Source: Alphaproteobacteria bacterium SS10 (GTDB taxonomy: Bacteria; Pseudomonadota; Alphaproteobacteria; TMED2). Taken from it: a stretch of DNA of 46,156 nt. A model generated the notes under the pieces. It saw nothing but the letters and a program-made list of their open reading frames with translations, had not been told where the DNA came from and searched no databases. A program made the position numbers and the translations under genes. The DNA lies in contig JAHCML010000003.1 of the NCBI GenBank assembly GCA_019192455.1, positions 816,685 through 862,840 on the forward strand, given 5' to 3'. Positions 1 to 8,521 of the stretch are shown here, one piece after another. The first letter of the stretch is position 1, and every line of letters begins with the position of its first letter.

Positions 1-300
1 GATGCCTGGGTCACCGCCGACCAGCATGGCGCCACCGGGAACAACACCGCCGCCACAGACCCGGTCAAACTCACCGATCCCGGTCAAATGCCGGCGGACC
101 ACGCTCTCGGCGGGTTGCAGGTCGGTGAACTGGATCGATTTGCCCTTGGTGCTGCGGTCTTTAAGGCCGCCGGGGTTAAGAGCCTCGGTGCTTTCCTCAA
201 CGAGGCTGTTCCAGGCACCGCAGCCATCGCATTTGCCAACCCATTGGGCATGGACCGTGCCGCATTCCTGGCAAACAAAGCTGCTGCGCCGCTTGGCCAT
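1..300 (-). CDS. radA: DNA repair protein RadA (5' part only)
   Basis: RadA is a RecA-like ATPase with a Lon-like C-terminus that helps process branched recombination intermediates. Only the first 100 codons are inside the window; the gene runs off the left edge. The visible part starts MAKRRSSFVCQECG and holds the N-terminal C4 zinc finger (CQEC then CDGC). It ends in the beginning of the Walker A motif (GGDPGI, with GKT/S expected just outside). The start ATG lies 5 bp downstream of the stop codon of the MlaF-like gene, so radA is probably the last gene read from this minus-strand run. The zinc finger plus Walker A context makes the identity secure; only the C-terminus is unseen. Confidence 0.93.
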   Translation of the reverse strand, partial: MAKRRSSFVCQECGTVHAQWVGKCDGCGAWNSLVEESTEALNPGGLKDRSTKGKSIQFTDLQPAESVVRRHLTGIGEFDRVCGGGVVPGGAMLVGGDPGI

Positions 301-305
301 AGGCG

Positions 306-1094
306 TTACGGGGCCTCCACCTGCATGGCGATGGGGCCTTGGGCACTGCCGGTAACAAATTGGGTCACATGGGCATTGCCTGGATTATCGATGCTGCTGA
401 CCGGGCCGTCCCAGATAAGCTCACCCTGGTAGAGCATAACGATGCGGTCGGCGATCTTGCGCGCGCTTGCCATGTCATGGGTGATCGAAACGGCGGTGGC
501 ACCCAGCGCCTTCACCTGCTCAATGATCAGATCATTGATTACATCACTCATGATCGGGTCGAGGCCGGTGGTTGGCTCATCGAAGAAGATGATTTCCGGA
601 TCGCCAGCAATGGCGCGGGCCAAACCAACCCGCTTCTGCATGCCGCCCGACAGTTCTGCCGGGAATAGGTCCGCGACTTCAGAGCCGAGGCCAACGGCCG
701 CCAGTTTTGAAACCGCGAGATCGCGGGCGGCGGGACGGGCCATGCCCTTACCCTGCATCAGACCAAAGGCAACGTTTTCCCAAACGCTGAGGCTATCGAA
801 GAGGGCAGCACCCTGGAACAGCATGCCGAAATGTCGATATTGCGCTTCCCGCTCACGACCTCGCAGCCGGGCGGTTTCGACGCCATTGATCTTGATGCTG
901 CCCTTATCGGGATGCATTAGGCCCAGAATATTCTTCAACAGCACAGATTTACCGGAGCCGGAGCCACCAATCACAACGATCGACTCTCCCTTGGCCACAT
1001 TCAGGTCGATGCCGCGTAGGACATGCTTGGGCCCGAAGGACTTCTCCAGCCCGCTGACTTCAATGATTGGTGCTGTCTGGTCTGCTTGGGTCAT
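306..1094 (-). CDS. mlaF: MlaF-type ABC transporter ATP-binding protein
   Basis: This is the cytoplasmic ATPase of an MCE/Mla-type phospholipid transporter that moves lipids between inner and outer membrane and maintains outer-membrane asymmetry. The 262 residues carry Walker A GGSGSGKS (residues 43-50), the ABC signature LSGGMQKR, Walker B IIFFDEP and the switch His in ITHD. The LSGGMQKR and TTGLDPI wording is typical of MlaF rather than of general importers. It overlaps the upstream permease gene by 4 bp (ATGA), so the two are translationally coupled. The substrate-binding MlaD partner is not visible here and may lie elsewhere, so assignment to a complete Mla system is inferred. Confidence 0.9.
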   Translation of the reverse strand: MTQADQTAPIIEVSGLEKSFGPKHVLRGIDLNVAKGESIVVIGGSGSGKSVLLKNILGLMHPDKGSIKINGVETARLRGREREAQYRHFGMLFQGAALFDSLSVWENVAFGLMQGKGMARPAARDLAVSKLAAVGLGSEVADLFPAELSGGMQKRVGLARAIAGDPEIIFFDEPTTGLDPIMSDVINDLIIEQVKALGATAVSITHDMASARKIADRIVMLYQGELIWDGPVSSIDNPGNAHVTQFVTGSAQGPIAMQVEAP

Positions 1095-1879
1095 TTGACG
1101 ACGAACAGCTCAGTGATGACGTAGTTGAAGGTCAGGATCATGATTGAGGCGGCAACCACGGCATTGGTGGTGGCTTTACCCACACCCTGGGCGCCACGGC
1201 CCGAGTTATAGCCCTGATAACAACCCATTAGAGCGACGATGAAGCCGAAGACGGCGGCCTTGGCGAGGCCAGAGATCACATCGATGGGTTTCAAGAACTC
1301 AACGGTATTGGAGAGGTAGGTGGCGCTGTTGAAGTCCAGCACATAGACGCCAATCAAATAGCCACCCAAGACCCCGATGATATCGGCAATCAGGACCAGT
1401 AAGGGCAGGGTCAGCGTACCCGCTAGCAGCCGTGGTGCGATCAAGTACTTGAATGGATTGGTGGATAGGGTCCAGAGCGCATCAATCTGCTCTGTCACCC
1501 GCATGGTGCCGATTTCAGCGGCGATGGCAGCGCCTACGCGGCCCGCTACCATCAAGCCAGCCAGAACGGGCCCCAGCTCCCGCGTCATGGAAAGGACAAC
1601 CACCGTGGCCACCGCGCCCTCAGCTTGGAAGCGGGAAAAGCCGGTGTAGCTCTGCAGCGCCAGCACCATCCCGGTGAACAGGGCGGTCAGGCCAACAACC
1701 GGTAGTGAGTAGAAACCCATCTGAATCAACTGCCGCCAAACCATGCGTGGGAAAAATGGCGGCGTGATCATGTGGCGAAGCGCCATCCCGGTGAACTGTG
1801 CCAGCCGCCCAATCTCGGCCATGGCGGCCAAGGCGCTTTGGCCGATAACGGCGAGCGGGTTGATTGAGCGGGTGGTCAT
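1091..1879 (-). CDS. mlaE: MlaE-type ABC transporter permease
   Basis: Membrane permease of an MCE/Mla-type lipid transporter and partner of the ATPase encoded directly downstream. The 262-residue protein has the MlaE/YrbE family core: a hydrophobic first half containing TGMVLALQ, the conserved stretch MTRELGPVLAGLMVAGRVGA, then EIGTMRVTEQIDAL and several further membrane segments. The ATG at 1879 is used; the 3' end overlaps mlaF by 4 bp. The gene sits 45 bp after alr, so alr, mlaE, mlaF and radA may be one transcript. No MlaD, MlaC or MlaB is in view. Confidence 0.9.
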   Translation of the reverse strand: MTTRSINPLAVIGQSALAAMAEIGRLAQFTGMALRHMITPPFFPRMVWRQLIQMGFYSLPVVGLTALFTGMVLALQSYTGFSRFQAEGAVATVVVLSMTRELGPVLAGLMVAGRVGAAIAAEIGTMRVTEQIDALWTLSTNPFKYLIAPRLLAGTLTLPLLVLIADIIGVLGGYLIGVYVLDFNSATYLSNTVEFLKPIDVISGLAKAAVFGFIVALMGCYQGYNSGRGAQGVGKATTNAVVAASIMILTFNYVITELFVVK

Positions 1880-1924
1880 AGGTCTTTGGTCTGTGATCAG
1901 GATTTGCGGTCGGGGAGGTGCCCG

Positions 1925-3046
1925 TTACGAAGTGGTAGCGCCCTCATAAACACGCTTGTAGCGGTTGCCAAGGCTGGTGAGGATTTCATAGCCAATTGTG
2001 CCGTGATCGGTCGCCACATCATCCACCGAACGGTGGGGGCCAATGATCTCGACATAGTCGCCGGTTCGGCAGGCATCAAACGGAATATCCGTCACATCAA
2101 CGCCGGTTAGGTCCATTGAAATGCGGCCAACAATCGGTGCCTTCAAATCCCCGAAGGGCACATGGCCACTATTGCCGCCCTGGCGGATAAAGCCATCGGC
2201 GTAGCCAAGGCCAAGGGTGGCAATCTTACTGTCCCGCTCTGCCACCCAGCTGGCGCCATAACCAACCGGCGTGCCAGCAGGAATGTCGCGCACCTGAAGG
2301 ATCCGCGCGCTTAACCGAACCACCGGCGTCATTGGGTTGTCGGTCCATGGCGTCGGGTTAAGGCCATAGAGCGCCATGCCAGGGCGGGTTAGGTCAAAAA
2401 TGTATTCTGCCCCCCGGAAGATACCGGCGGAGTTGGCAAAGCTGGCCCGCGTCTCGGGTAGCTTTTCCATGACCGAGCGGAAGGCGGAGAGCTGTTGCTG
2501 GTTCTGCTCTGTCTCCTCCACATCGGCGGAGGCGAGGTGGCTCATCACAAAACGCAGATCGAAGCCTTTTAGCGCCTCGGGATCTTCGGCGACTTCATCA
2601 AACTGATCAGGGGTCAGGCCGAGGCGGCTCATACCCGTATCGACATGGAGAATGGCGGGCAGTTTGCGGGCCGCCGCACGGGATGCGGAGCGCCAGCGGT
2701 GGAGGTCACCAGGATCATTGAGCACCGGGATAATCCGGTGGGTGATCATCTCAACCTCTGAGCCTTGCGTGTAGCAGCTTAAGACCGCGATCTGTGCATC
2801 GTCCAAATGGCTACGTAGCTCTATCGCTTCATCCAGCGTGGCCACGAAGAAGAAGCGGCACCCAGCGGCCCAGAGGCGGTTCGCCACCTCTTCAATGCCA
2901 AGGCCATAGGCATTGGCCTTAACCACACCGGCGCACATGGCAGAGCCACTGCGCTGTTGTAGGGCCTGATAGTTGCGCGCAATGGCGTCGAGGTCGATGC
3001 GCAGCAAGGAGTTGCTGCCAGAGGTCTGGAATGTGGCGGAATCCAT
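1925..3046 (-). CDS. alr: Alanine racemase
   Basis: PLP-dependent racemase that converts L-alanine to D-alanine for peptidoglycan. The PLP-binding lysine is in the family motif VVKANAYGLG (about residue 43), and the second-base tyrosine region reads VGYGASW in the C-terminal half. I chose the ATG at 3046, giving 373 residues; a TTG codon directly before it would add one residue. It follows dnaB on the same strand after an 84-bp gap, an order common in alphaproteobacteria. Length is normal for the family and no key residue is obviously missing. Confidence 0.95.
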   Translation of the reverse strand: MDSATFQTSGSNSLLRIDLDAIARNYQALQQRSGSAMCAGVVKANAYGLGIEEVANRLWAAGCRFFFVATLDEAIELRSHLDDAQIAVLSCYTQGSEVEMITHRIIPVLNDPGDLHRWRSASRAAARKLPAILHVDTGMSRLGLTPDQFDEVAEDPEALKGFDLRFVMSHLASADVEETEQNQQQLSAFRSVMEKLPETRASFANSAGIFRGAEYIFDLTRPGMALYGLNPTPWTDNPMTPVVRLSARILQVRDIPAGTPVGYGASWVAERDSKIATLGLGYADGFIRQGGNSGHVPFGDLKAPIVGRISMDLTGVDVTDIPFDACRTGDYVEIIGPHRSVDDVATDHGTIGYEILTSLGNRYKRVYEGATTS

Positions 3047-3130
3047 CAAGCCGGTCCGGGCCCTTTCCGGGCGTGACTATGGGGGCGGTGCGGGTATCCA
3101 GGGTTTGGTCCGCACCCGAGCGGCACAACG

Positions 3131-4642
3131 CTAGTATTCAGTGTGCTCAATGTCGAGGTCGTCGAAGCGGGTGAGCTGTTCTTCAAAGCTCAGCATCGGG
3201 CTGCCAATCGGGCCGTGACGCTGCTTGGCGATGATGACTTCCGCCTTACCATCCATCAATTCCGCGCGTTCCTGCCAGTTCATGAACCGCTCGTTATAGC
3301 GATCCTGGCTCTCCTCTGGCCGTTGCATTGGTTCCGCACGGCGGAGGTAGTAACTCTCCCGGAACACGAACATGACCACATCCGCATCCTGCTCAATGGA
3401 GCCTGATTCCCTGAGGTCGGCCAGCTGTGGTCGCTTATCTTCCCGCTGCTCAACCGCACGGGAGAGCTGGGACAGGGCGATCACCGGCACATGTAACTCC
3501 TTAGCCAGCGCCTTAAGGCCCCTGGTGATCTCGGAAATCTCTTGAACCCGGTTGTCAGAGCTAGAGCTAGAGCCACGCAGCAGCTGCAGGTAGTCGATGA
3601 CCACCAGGCCAATCTTGTTGGTCCGGTGTAGGCGACGGGCGCGCTGGCGTACCTGACCGATTGAGAGGGCCGGGGTGTCATCGATGAACAACCCAACCTC
3701 TTGCAGGTCGCGGCTTGCCTCGATGAAGCTTGGCAGGTCCCGCTCACTCAAATCACCACGCCGGATCTTATCGGACGGGATGCGGGTGACATCGGCCAAG
3801 ATACGACCGGCGAGCTGATCGGACGACATCTCAAGTGAGAACATTAGAACCGGCGCGCCTTCTTCCCCCTGGGTTTGCTGATAAGCGTGGGCGGCGCGGA
3901 ACGCGATATTGGTGGCAAGCGCGGTCTTACCCATCGAGGGACGACCAGCCAGGATGATCAAGTCAGAGGGGTGTAGGCCACCAAGCTTGGCATCCAGGGT
4001 TTTAAAGCCGCTGGTAACACCGGTGATGCCACCACCGGTGCGATAGGCCTTCTCAGCGGCATCGATGGCCACCTGCATCGCCTGGACGAGGGAGACGCTG
4101 CCTCGCTCAGTATCGCCTGACGTGGCAAGGGTGAAGAGCTGGCTCTCTGCCTCTGCCAGCTGTTGGGCGGCGGTTTCATCCAGATTAAAATGACGGGCAT
4201 TCGCGCTGATGTCATGGCCCAGCTCAATCAGTCGACGCCGCAGGTGCAGGTCGATGATGGCCTCGGCATAGTCGACGACGGCGGCACTGACACCGCCGGC
4301 CCCCTGTGCCGCAAGCTCACCCAGATACTCACCACCGCCAACTTCTGCCAGGTCATCATCCTGATCAAAGAAGGTGCGAAGGGTCTTCGGATTGGCTACC
4401 TGTCCGCGCTGGATCAAACGCAGAATGGCTTCGAAAATCCTGCCATGGGCGGGGACATAGAAGTGCTCAGGCCGCAGCCGATCTTCTAGTCGGTCCAGCA
4501 ACCGGTTTTCATACAGAAGGGCACCGAGAAGGGCTTGTTCAGCCTCGGTGTTCTGGGGCGGGAGTGGCGCACTGCCAGAGCCACCATCATCGTGGCCGAA
4601 CTGCTCTGGGTCGTTTGCGGGTAGGGGGGAGGGCGTATTCAT
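3131..4642 (-). CDS. dnaB: Replicative DNA helicase DnaB
   Basis: Hexameric 5'-3' helicase that unwinds DNA at the replication fork. The 503-residue protein has an N-terminal helical domain starting around PPQNTEAEQALLGALL and a RecA-like motor with Walker A GRPSMGKT (residues 233-240). The motif around VVIDYLQLL follows, with the DnaB-typical LSQLSRAVEQR and LRESGSIEQDADVV further on. No intein is present. The first 30 residues are a low-complexity, Gly/Pro-rich extension. In the mRNA a small inverted repeat (GGGTA/TACCC, 4648-4660) lies just before the ATG, and no Shine-Dalgarno sequence is evident. The ribosomal-protein operon upstream ends in its own terminator, so dnaB probably has a separate promoter. 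Confidence 0.97.
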   Translation of the reverse strand: MNTPSPLPANDPEQFGHDDGGSGSAPLPPQNTEAEQALLGALLYENRLLDRLEDRLRPEHFYVPAHGRIFEAILRLIQRGQVANPKTLRTFFDQDDDLAEVGGGEYLGELAAQGAGGVSAAVVDYAEAIIDLHLRRRLIELGHDISANARHFNLDETAAQQLAEAESQLFTLATSGDTERGSVSLVQAMQVAIDAAEKAYRTGGGITGVTSGFKTLDAKLGGLHPSDLIILAGRPSMGKTALATNIAFRAAHAYQQTQGEEGAPVLMFSLEMSSDQLAGRILADVTRIPSDKIRRGDLSERDLPSFIEASRDLQEVGLFIDDTPALSIGQVRQRARRLHRTNKIGLVVIDYLQLLRGSSSSSDNRVQEISEITRGLKALAKELHVPVIALSQLSRAVEQREDKRPQLADLRESGSIEQDADVVMFVFRESYYLRRAEPMQRPEESQDRYNERFMNWQERAELMDGKAEVIIAKQRHGPIGSPMLSFEEQLTRFDDLDIEHTEY

Positions 4643-4684
4643 AGTGGGGGTAAGCTACCCGCAGCCCGGCCGATCGCGCACCCC

Positions 4685-4721
4685 CAAAACAGCAAACGGC
4701 CGGCACGAATGCCGACCGTTT
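4685..4721 (-). terminator. Intrinsic terminator of the rpsF-rpsR-DUF2232-rplI operon
   Basis: Read on the minus strand, the sequence folds into a 12-bp stem (AAACGG-U-CGGCA paired with UGCCG-G-CCGUUU, with one U-G wobble) closed by a UUCG tetraloop. It is followed by GCUGUUUU. The stem occupies 4694-4721 on the plus numbering and lies about 48 bp after the rplI stop. A UUCG-capped GC-rich stem followed by a U-rich run is a standard factor-independent terminator. Confidence 0.8.
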
Positions 4722-4768
4722 CATGCACAGGCTGTTAAACCTGTGAACAACATTTTCAGCCTAGAAAA

Positions 4769-5449
4769 TTAGGCCTTGTTTTCTTCTTCAGCGTCACTGG
4801 CAGCTTCTTCGGTAGCAGCTTCAGCGGTCTCTTCTTCAGCGGCTTCCTCGGAAGCTTCTTCAGAAGTGCCGGAGATGGCTTCGATGACGTCTTCGTCGAC
4901 TTCAGCGATGTCAGAATTTTTCAGCTGCTCTTCAGTGACCAACTCGCCTTCATCGTTGCGGATCAGGGCGCCGCCAGCTTCACGCTGGAGGGTGGCCTCA
5001 TCGCTAGAACGGGCAACGTTGGCGCTGACGGTCACAGCAACCTCTGGGTGCAGGGTCACGCGGATGTCGAACAGGCCGATCATCTTAATGGCGTCGTTCA
5101 GAACAACCTGACTGCGGCCAACTTTAAAGCCAGCTTCGTTCAGGGCGTCTGCAACGTCACGGGCGGTGACAGAACCGTAAAGCTGACCAGCTTCACCAGC
5201 CTGGCGGACCAGGATGACTTCTTGGCCGTTCAGCTTCTCACCGACAGCTTCCGCCTCTTGGCGACGCTTCAGGTTGCGGGCTTCCAGCTCTTTGCGCTGG
5301 CTGTCGAAGAACGAACGGTTCTCGTCATTGGCGCGCAGGGCTTTGCCTTGTGGCAGCAGGAAATTGCGGGCGTAGCCCGGCTTAACTTTCACAACATCGC
5401 CCATCTGACCCAGATTTTCGATGCGTTCCAGCAGGATGACATCAAGCAT
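4769..5449 (-). CDS. rplI: 50S ribosomal protein L9
   Basis: Binds 23S rRNA near the L1 stalk base. The N-terminal domain is clear: [20 protein letters not shown], then [16 protein letters not shown] start at the ATG at 5449 because it is preceded by a perfect GGAGG with 6-nt spacing and matches the family N-terminus; a longer upstream frame would add 11 unrelated residues. The product is 226 residues, against about 150 in E. coli. The excess is an acidic Glu/Ala-rich C-terminal tail of about 50 residues after the globular C-domain. The start overlaps the 3' end of the DUF2232 gene by 8 bp, and a terminator follows the stop. Confidence 0.96.
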   Translation of the reverse strand: MLDVILLERIENLGQMGDVVKVKPGYARNFLLPQGKALRANDENRSFFDSQRKELEARNLKRRQEAEAVGEKLNGQEVILVRQAGEAGQLYGSVTARDVADALNEAGFKVGRSQVVLNDAIKMIGLFDIRVTLHPEVAVTVSANVARSSDEATLQREAGGALIRNDEGELVTEEQLKNSDIAEVDEDVIEAISGTSEEASEEAAEEETAEAATEEAASDAEEENKA

Positions 5450-6428
5450 TTTTAACCTCCAACTTTGCCCCCAACTTCGCATTGATCCAGGCGCGTAAAC
5501 CCAGGGGCGTATCTAACAAACCAACCAAAATGACTACCGCTAATGACCCGACCTGAACGGTCACACCGATTAGCGCGTAAAACAAAATCCGAAACAGCCA
5601 GGTGTATCTCAGCTGGCTAGTGATCTCGTGCACTAAACCCAGCCCGGCCAAGAGGCCCGGCAAGGCAAGAATGATTGCCGCGTTGAGCGACATGAACCCG
5701 ATGGTGCCTGTCGTCTGAGAGGCGACAACCACCGCTAAGGCGACAAGGCCGCTGTACCAAACTGGGACTGCGACAGCGCCAAACTTAAAGCCCACATCCG
5801 TGACCTTGCGCCGCCGGGCGAACCAGGCCACCAGCCTGGCATTCACCAAAACCCAAGACAGCACAGTGATCACGATCACCGCTGGCATAACTTTCAGCAG
5901 GCTCAGCCCTTGCTGGGTCTGCTGTACCTCCAAGGGGGTTAGGCCGGTCGCATCCACCTCTCTACTGAGGGTGGCTGACAAGGTATCTAACCCCATTGCC
6001 GCCAGTGTCAGGTCTAAGATGACCAACATGCTGGCCATCAAGATCATGAGGAAGCAAAGGCAGTAGCCGAGCTTCTTTCCTGATATCTGGCGCAGGGCCA
6101 TCGGGTCATTTGCGGCCCGCTCACCCCACAGATTTGTATCGTGGCTACCCACCAATATTGCGATGGGAAGCGACATGCCGACGAAGAAGTAGATCACCTC
6201 TTCAACGGTAAAGAAGGTCGCCATCGATCCGATAAGCACAATCAGTGCGATCAGCACGCCATTGATCCCAGCTACAAACCCACACCAAAGAATTGGCACA
6301 GGTAGTATCAAGATCAGAGGCGTACCGGACACCGGGTACAGCACTGTGAAATACAAAGCCGCGCTGGTTAGCAAACCAGCCAAAACACCCGATATCACCG
6401 GGGCCATCGGTCCTGTCTTCCAAGACAT
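5442..6428 (-). CDS. DUF2232 polytopic membrane protein
   Basis: Inner-membrane protein of unknown function in the DUF2232 (YybS-like) family. The 328 residues contain about eight hydrophobic segments. Among them are a first hairpin after residue 10 ([21 protein letters not shown]) and a C-terminal stretch ending near the [13 protein letters not shown] segment. Its position between rpsR and rplI is the usual one in alphaproteobacteria and supports the family call. I chose the ATG at 6428; a TTG two codons upstream is closer to a possible AGGG ribosome site and cannot be excluded. Its stop overlaps the start of rplI by 8 bp, so translation is probably coupled. Confidence 0.82.
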   Translation of the reverse strand: MSWKTGPMAPVISGVLAGLLTSAALYFTVLYPVSGTPLILILPVPILWCGFVAGINGVLIALIVLIGSMATFFTVEEVIYFFVGMSLPIAILVGSHDTNLWGERAANDPMALRQISGKKLGYCLCFLMILMASMLVILDLTLAAMGLDTLSATLSREVDATGLTPLEVQQTQQGLSLLKVMPAVIVITVLSWVLVNARLVAWFARRRKVTDVGFKFGAVAVPVWYSGLVALAVVVASQTTGTIGFMSLNAAIILALPGLLAGLGLVHEITSQLRYTWLFRILFYALIGVTVQVGSLAVVILVGLLDTPLGLRAWINAKLGAKLEVKNA

Positions 6429-6528
6429 ATCCAAGCGGTCCCTGTGATGCGATCTTAACCATCAAGCGCAGACGACCAGGCCGGTGTTGATGTCAAAATC
6501 AACCAACCGGCCTGACGTTTGAACTTGC

Positions 6529-6771
6529 TTACTTCACCACGTAAGGCAGCAGGGCCAGGAAACGGGCGCGTTTGATGGCTTTAGCCAGCTCGCGTTGTTT
6601 CTTGGCCGAAACGGCCGTGATCCGGCTTGGGACGATCTTGCCGCGCTCGGAAATGTACCGGGACAGCAGTTTCACGTCTTTGTAATCGATCTTTGGTGCC
6701 GCATCGCCAGAGAATGGGCAGGTTTTACGACGGCGGAAGAACGGCCGACGGGCTCCACGCATGTTGCTCAT
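6529..6771 (-). CDS. rpsR: 30S ribosomal protein S18
   Basis: Small-subunit protein that binds as a heterodimer with S6 to the 16S rRNA platform. The 80 residues contain the family core (RRKTCPFS near the N-terminus, then [20 protein letters not shown], and a basic C-terminus [10 protein letters not shown]). The ATG overlaps the rpsF stop codon by 4 bp (ATGA), which couples production of the two partner proteins. Length and motifs are normal. Confidence 0.97.
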   Translation of the reverse strand: MSNMRGARRPFFRRRKTCPFSGDAAPKIDYKDVKLLSRYISERGKIVPSRITAVSAKKQRELAKAIKRARFLALLPYVVK

Positions 6772-7229
6772 GCCTCTTCTCCTTCGCTTTCTTTAGCTGA
6801 TTGCTCAGCGTCATCACGACGTGGGCGATAGCCACGGTCACCACCGCGATCACCGCGTGGGCCACGATCGCCACGCTCACCACGGCCACCTGGACGCTCA
6901 CCACGGTCTTTTTGCTGAAGGATTGCGGATGGCTCTTCGTCGATCTCATCAACGCGAACGGTCATGTAACGCAGCACATCTTCGTTGAAACGCAGGGAGC
7001 GCTCCATCTCAGCAATAGCTTGCGCAGGGCCGTCGATGCCGAGCAGGACATAGTGCCCTTTACGGTTTTTCTGGATGCGATAGGCGAGTGAACGAAGACC
7101 CCAGTTTTCGGTCTTCTGAACGGTGCCACCGTTTTCTTTAACAATGCTGGTCAGGCTTTCTGCGATCGCATCAACTTGCGCTGCAGAGACGTCCTGCCGT
7201 GCAATAAGCACGGTTTCATATAAAGCCAA
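6768..7229 (-). CDS. rpsF: 30S ribosomal protein S6
   Basis: Partner of S18 in the 30S platform. The ferredoxin-like core is plain ([14 protein letters not shown] at the N-terminus; [16 protein letters not shown] in the middle). The start codon is TTG at 7229, preceded by AAGGAG with 7-nt spacing; no ATG fits the conserved N-terminus. The product is 153 residues. After about residue 110 it continues into an Arg/Gly/Asp-rich tail with repeated RGDRG-like units and an acidic end, longer than the short acidic tail of E. coli S6. It heads the operon rpsF-rpsR-DUF2232-rplI behind a promoter and a structured leader. Confidence 0.96.
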   Translation of the reverse strand: MALYETVLIARQDVSAAQVDAIAESLTSIVKENGGTVQKTENWGLRSLAYRIQKNRKGHYVLLGIDGPAQAIAEMERSLRFNEDVLRYMTVRVDEIDEEPSAILQQKDRGERPGGRGERGDRGPRGDRGGDRGYRPRRDDAEQSAKESEGEEA

Positions 7230-7347
7230 TTTGTTTCTCCTTATGGCTGTTCTATGGGTCTGGCGCCGTGGTTCTGACCACCAAATCGGGACCTAAACTC
7301 GGCCGCCCAGACCTAGCCGGGTACCCTTTGATAACCGGCAAGGAGTT

Positions 7348-7378
7348 GCTTCCATTGGCCATTTAAGTGGCCGGAAGC
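7348..7378 (-). promoter_or_regulatory. Hairpin in rpsF leader, candidate S6:S18 autoregulatory site
   Basis: On the minus strand the leader starts with a strong hairpin: GCUUCC-GGCCA, loop CUUAAA, UGGCC-AAU-GGAAGC. It has 11 base pairs and a three-base bulge on the 3' side. It lies at the expected start of the transcript, about 120-150 nt before the TTG of rpsF. Many bacteria control rpsF with an S6:S18-binding leader element that has a CCG motif next to a bulge; UUCCGG is present here. Whether this is that element is inference. A second small hairpin (GUGGU/ACCAC, plus positions 7268-7281) lies further down the leader. Confidence 0.4.
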
Positions 7379-7384
7379 GCGCGC

Positions 7385-7412
7385 ACTATACCCAGAAAGC
7401 GTGGGAAATCAA
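7385..7412 (-). promoter_or_regulatory. Sigma70-type promoter of the rpsF operon
   Basis: On the minus strand TTGATT (7412-7407) and TATAGT (7390-7385) are separated by 16 bp. They match the consensus at 4/6 and 5/6 positions. Transcription would start near 7378 and give a leader of about 150 nt before rpsF. With the fabD promoter it explains most of the 312-bp gene-free stretch 7230-7541, in which I see no further reading frame of note. Confidence 0.6.
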
Positions 7413-7457
7413 GCGCTGCGCCTTTCTTGAGCCCAGTATGGGTATGGGCGCCATTCC

Positions 7458-7485
7458 TTGACAGGAGTTGTGAGCCGGGTATCAA
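7458..7485 (+). promoter_or_regulatory. Sigma70-type promoter of fabD
   Basis: A perfect TTGACA (7458-7463) is followed after 16 bp by TATCAA (7480-7485, 4/6). It lies about 56 bp upstream of the fabD ATG and back-to-back with the rpsF promoter. It probably drives fabD-fabG and perhaps the rest of the plus-strand run. Confidence 0.6.
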
Positions 7486-7541
7486 GGCGACCCCGCCGCA
7501 ACGCACGCTTCCCGTGCCCATAAAATGATGACCATCAACTT

Positions 7542-8489
7542 ATGACCGATATCGCATTCGTTTTTCCAGGCCAAGGCAGCCAAAAGCCAGGCATGGGCCA
7601 AGAGTTGGCCAACGCTTTCGGCGCCGCCCGCGAAGTCTTTGAGATGGTGGATGACGCGCTCGGTGAGCATCTATCCCGCCTTATGTTTGAGGGGCCAGCG
7701 GAAACCCTAACCCTGACAGCGAATGCCCAGCCCGCTTTGATGGCGTCCAGCCTCGCGGTGGTTGAGGTGCTAAAGCGTGAGATGGGTGTCGATATCACCA
7801 CCAAGGCCAAGCTGGTCGCTGGTCACTCCCTCGGTGAGTACACGGCCTCCGCTGCTGTCGGCGTTTTCGATATTGCCACCACGGCGAAGCTGCTGCGCAA
7901 ACGCGGAGAAGCCATGCAGGCCGCCATACCGCCGGGTGAGGGCACGATGGCCGCGATCCTGGGGCTTGAGATTGACGATGTGGCTGCCCTGGTTGAAGAG
8001 GCCGCAGAAGGTGACGTGCTCGCCGTCGCCAATGACAACGCGCCGGGCCAGGTGGTTATCAGTGGCCATGCCGCCGCGGTTGATCGTGCCATGGCGCTGG
8101 CGAAAGAGAAGGGGGCCAAACGCGCGCTTCCCCTGCCAGTGAGTGCACCGTTCCACTGCCGCCTGATGGCCCCTGCCGCCGACGCCATGGCTGAGGCGCT
8201 GGCACAGATTGATCTGCAACCGCCAGCCCTACCGATGGTTAGCAATGTGAGCGCGGAGCCAGTGTCAGCCCCAGCGGATTTCCGCCGCGTGTTGGTTGAG
8301 CAGGTGACCAATACCGTCCGTTGGCGTGACTGCGTCGGCCGCATGGGCGATGAGGGTGTTGGCAAGGTTTATGAGCTGGGCACAGGCAATGTGCTGTGTG
8401 GCCTTATCAAGCGGATCAACCGCGATATCGAAACCGGTAATGCCGGTACCCCTGAAGAGGTTGAAGCGCTAGCCAAAGCGCTCGCCTAA
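7542..8489 (+). CDS. fabD: Malonyl-CoA:ACP transacylase FabD
   Basis: Transfers malonyl from CoA to acyl carrier protein to supply the extender unit of fatty-acid synthesis. The 315 residues show the family start FVFPGQGSQ, the nucleophile motif GHSLGEY (Ser96) and the catalytic His in APFHC. The C-terminal domain is complete. The ATG has no good Shine-Dalgarno sequence; two upstream ATGs are out of frame. It is first in a fab cluster and followed after 32 bp by fabG. Confidence 0.97.
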   Translation: MTDIAFVFPGQGSQKPGMGQELANAFGAAREVFEMVDDALGEHLSRLMFEGPAETLTLTANAQPALMASSLAVVEVLKREMGVDITTKAKLVAGHSLGEYTASAAVGVFDIATTAKLLRKRGEAMQAAIPPGEGTMAAILGLEIDDVAALVEEAAEGDVLAVANDNAPGQVVISGHAAAVDRAMALAKEKGAKRALPLPVSAPFHCRLMAPAADAMAEALAQIDLQPPALPMVSNVSAEPVSAPADFRRVLVEQVTNTVRWRDCVGRMGDEGVGKVYELGTGNVLCGLIKRINRDIETGNAGTPEEVEALAKALA

Positions 8490-8521
8490 CCCAACGACAA
8501 GATAGTTTGAGGATACCCCCG

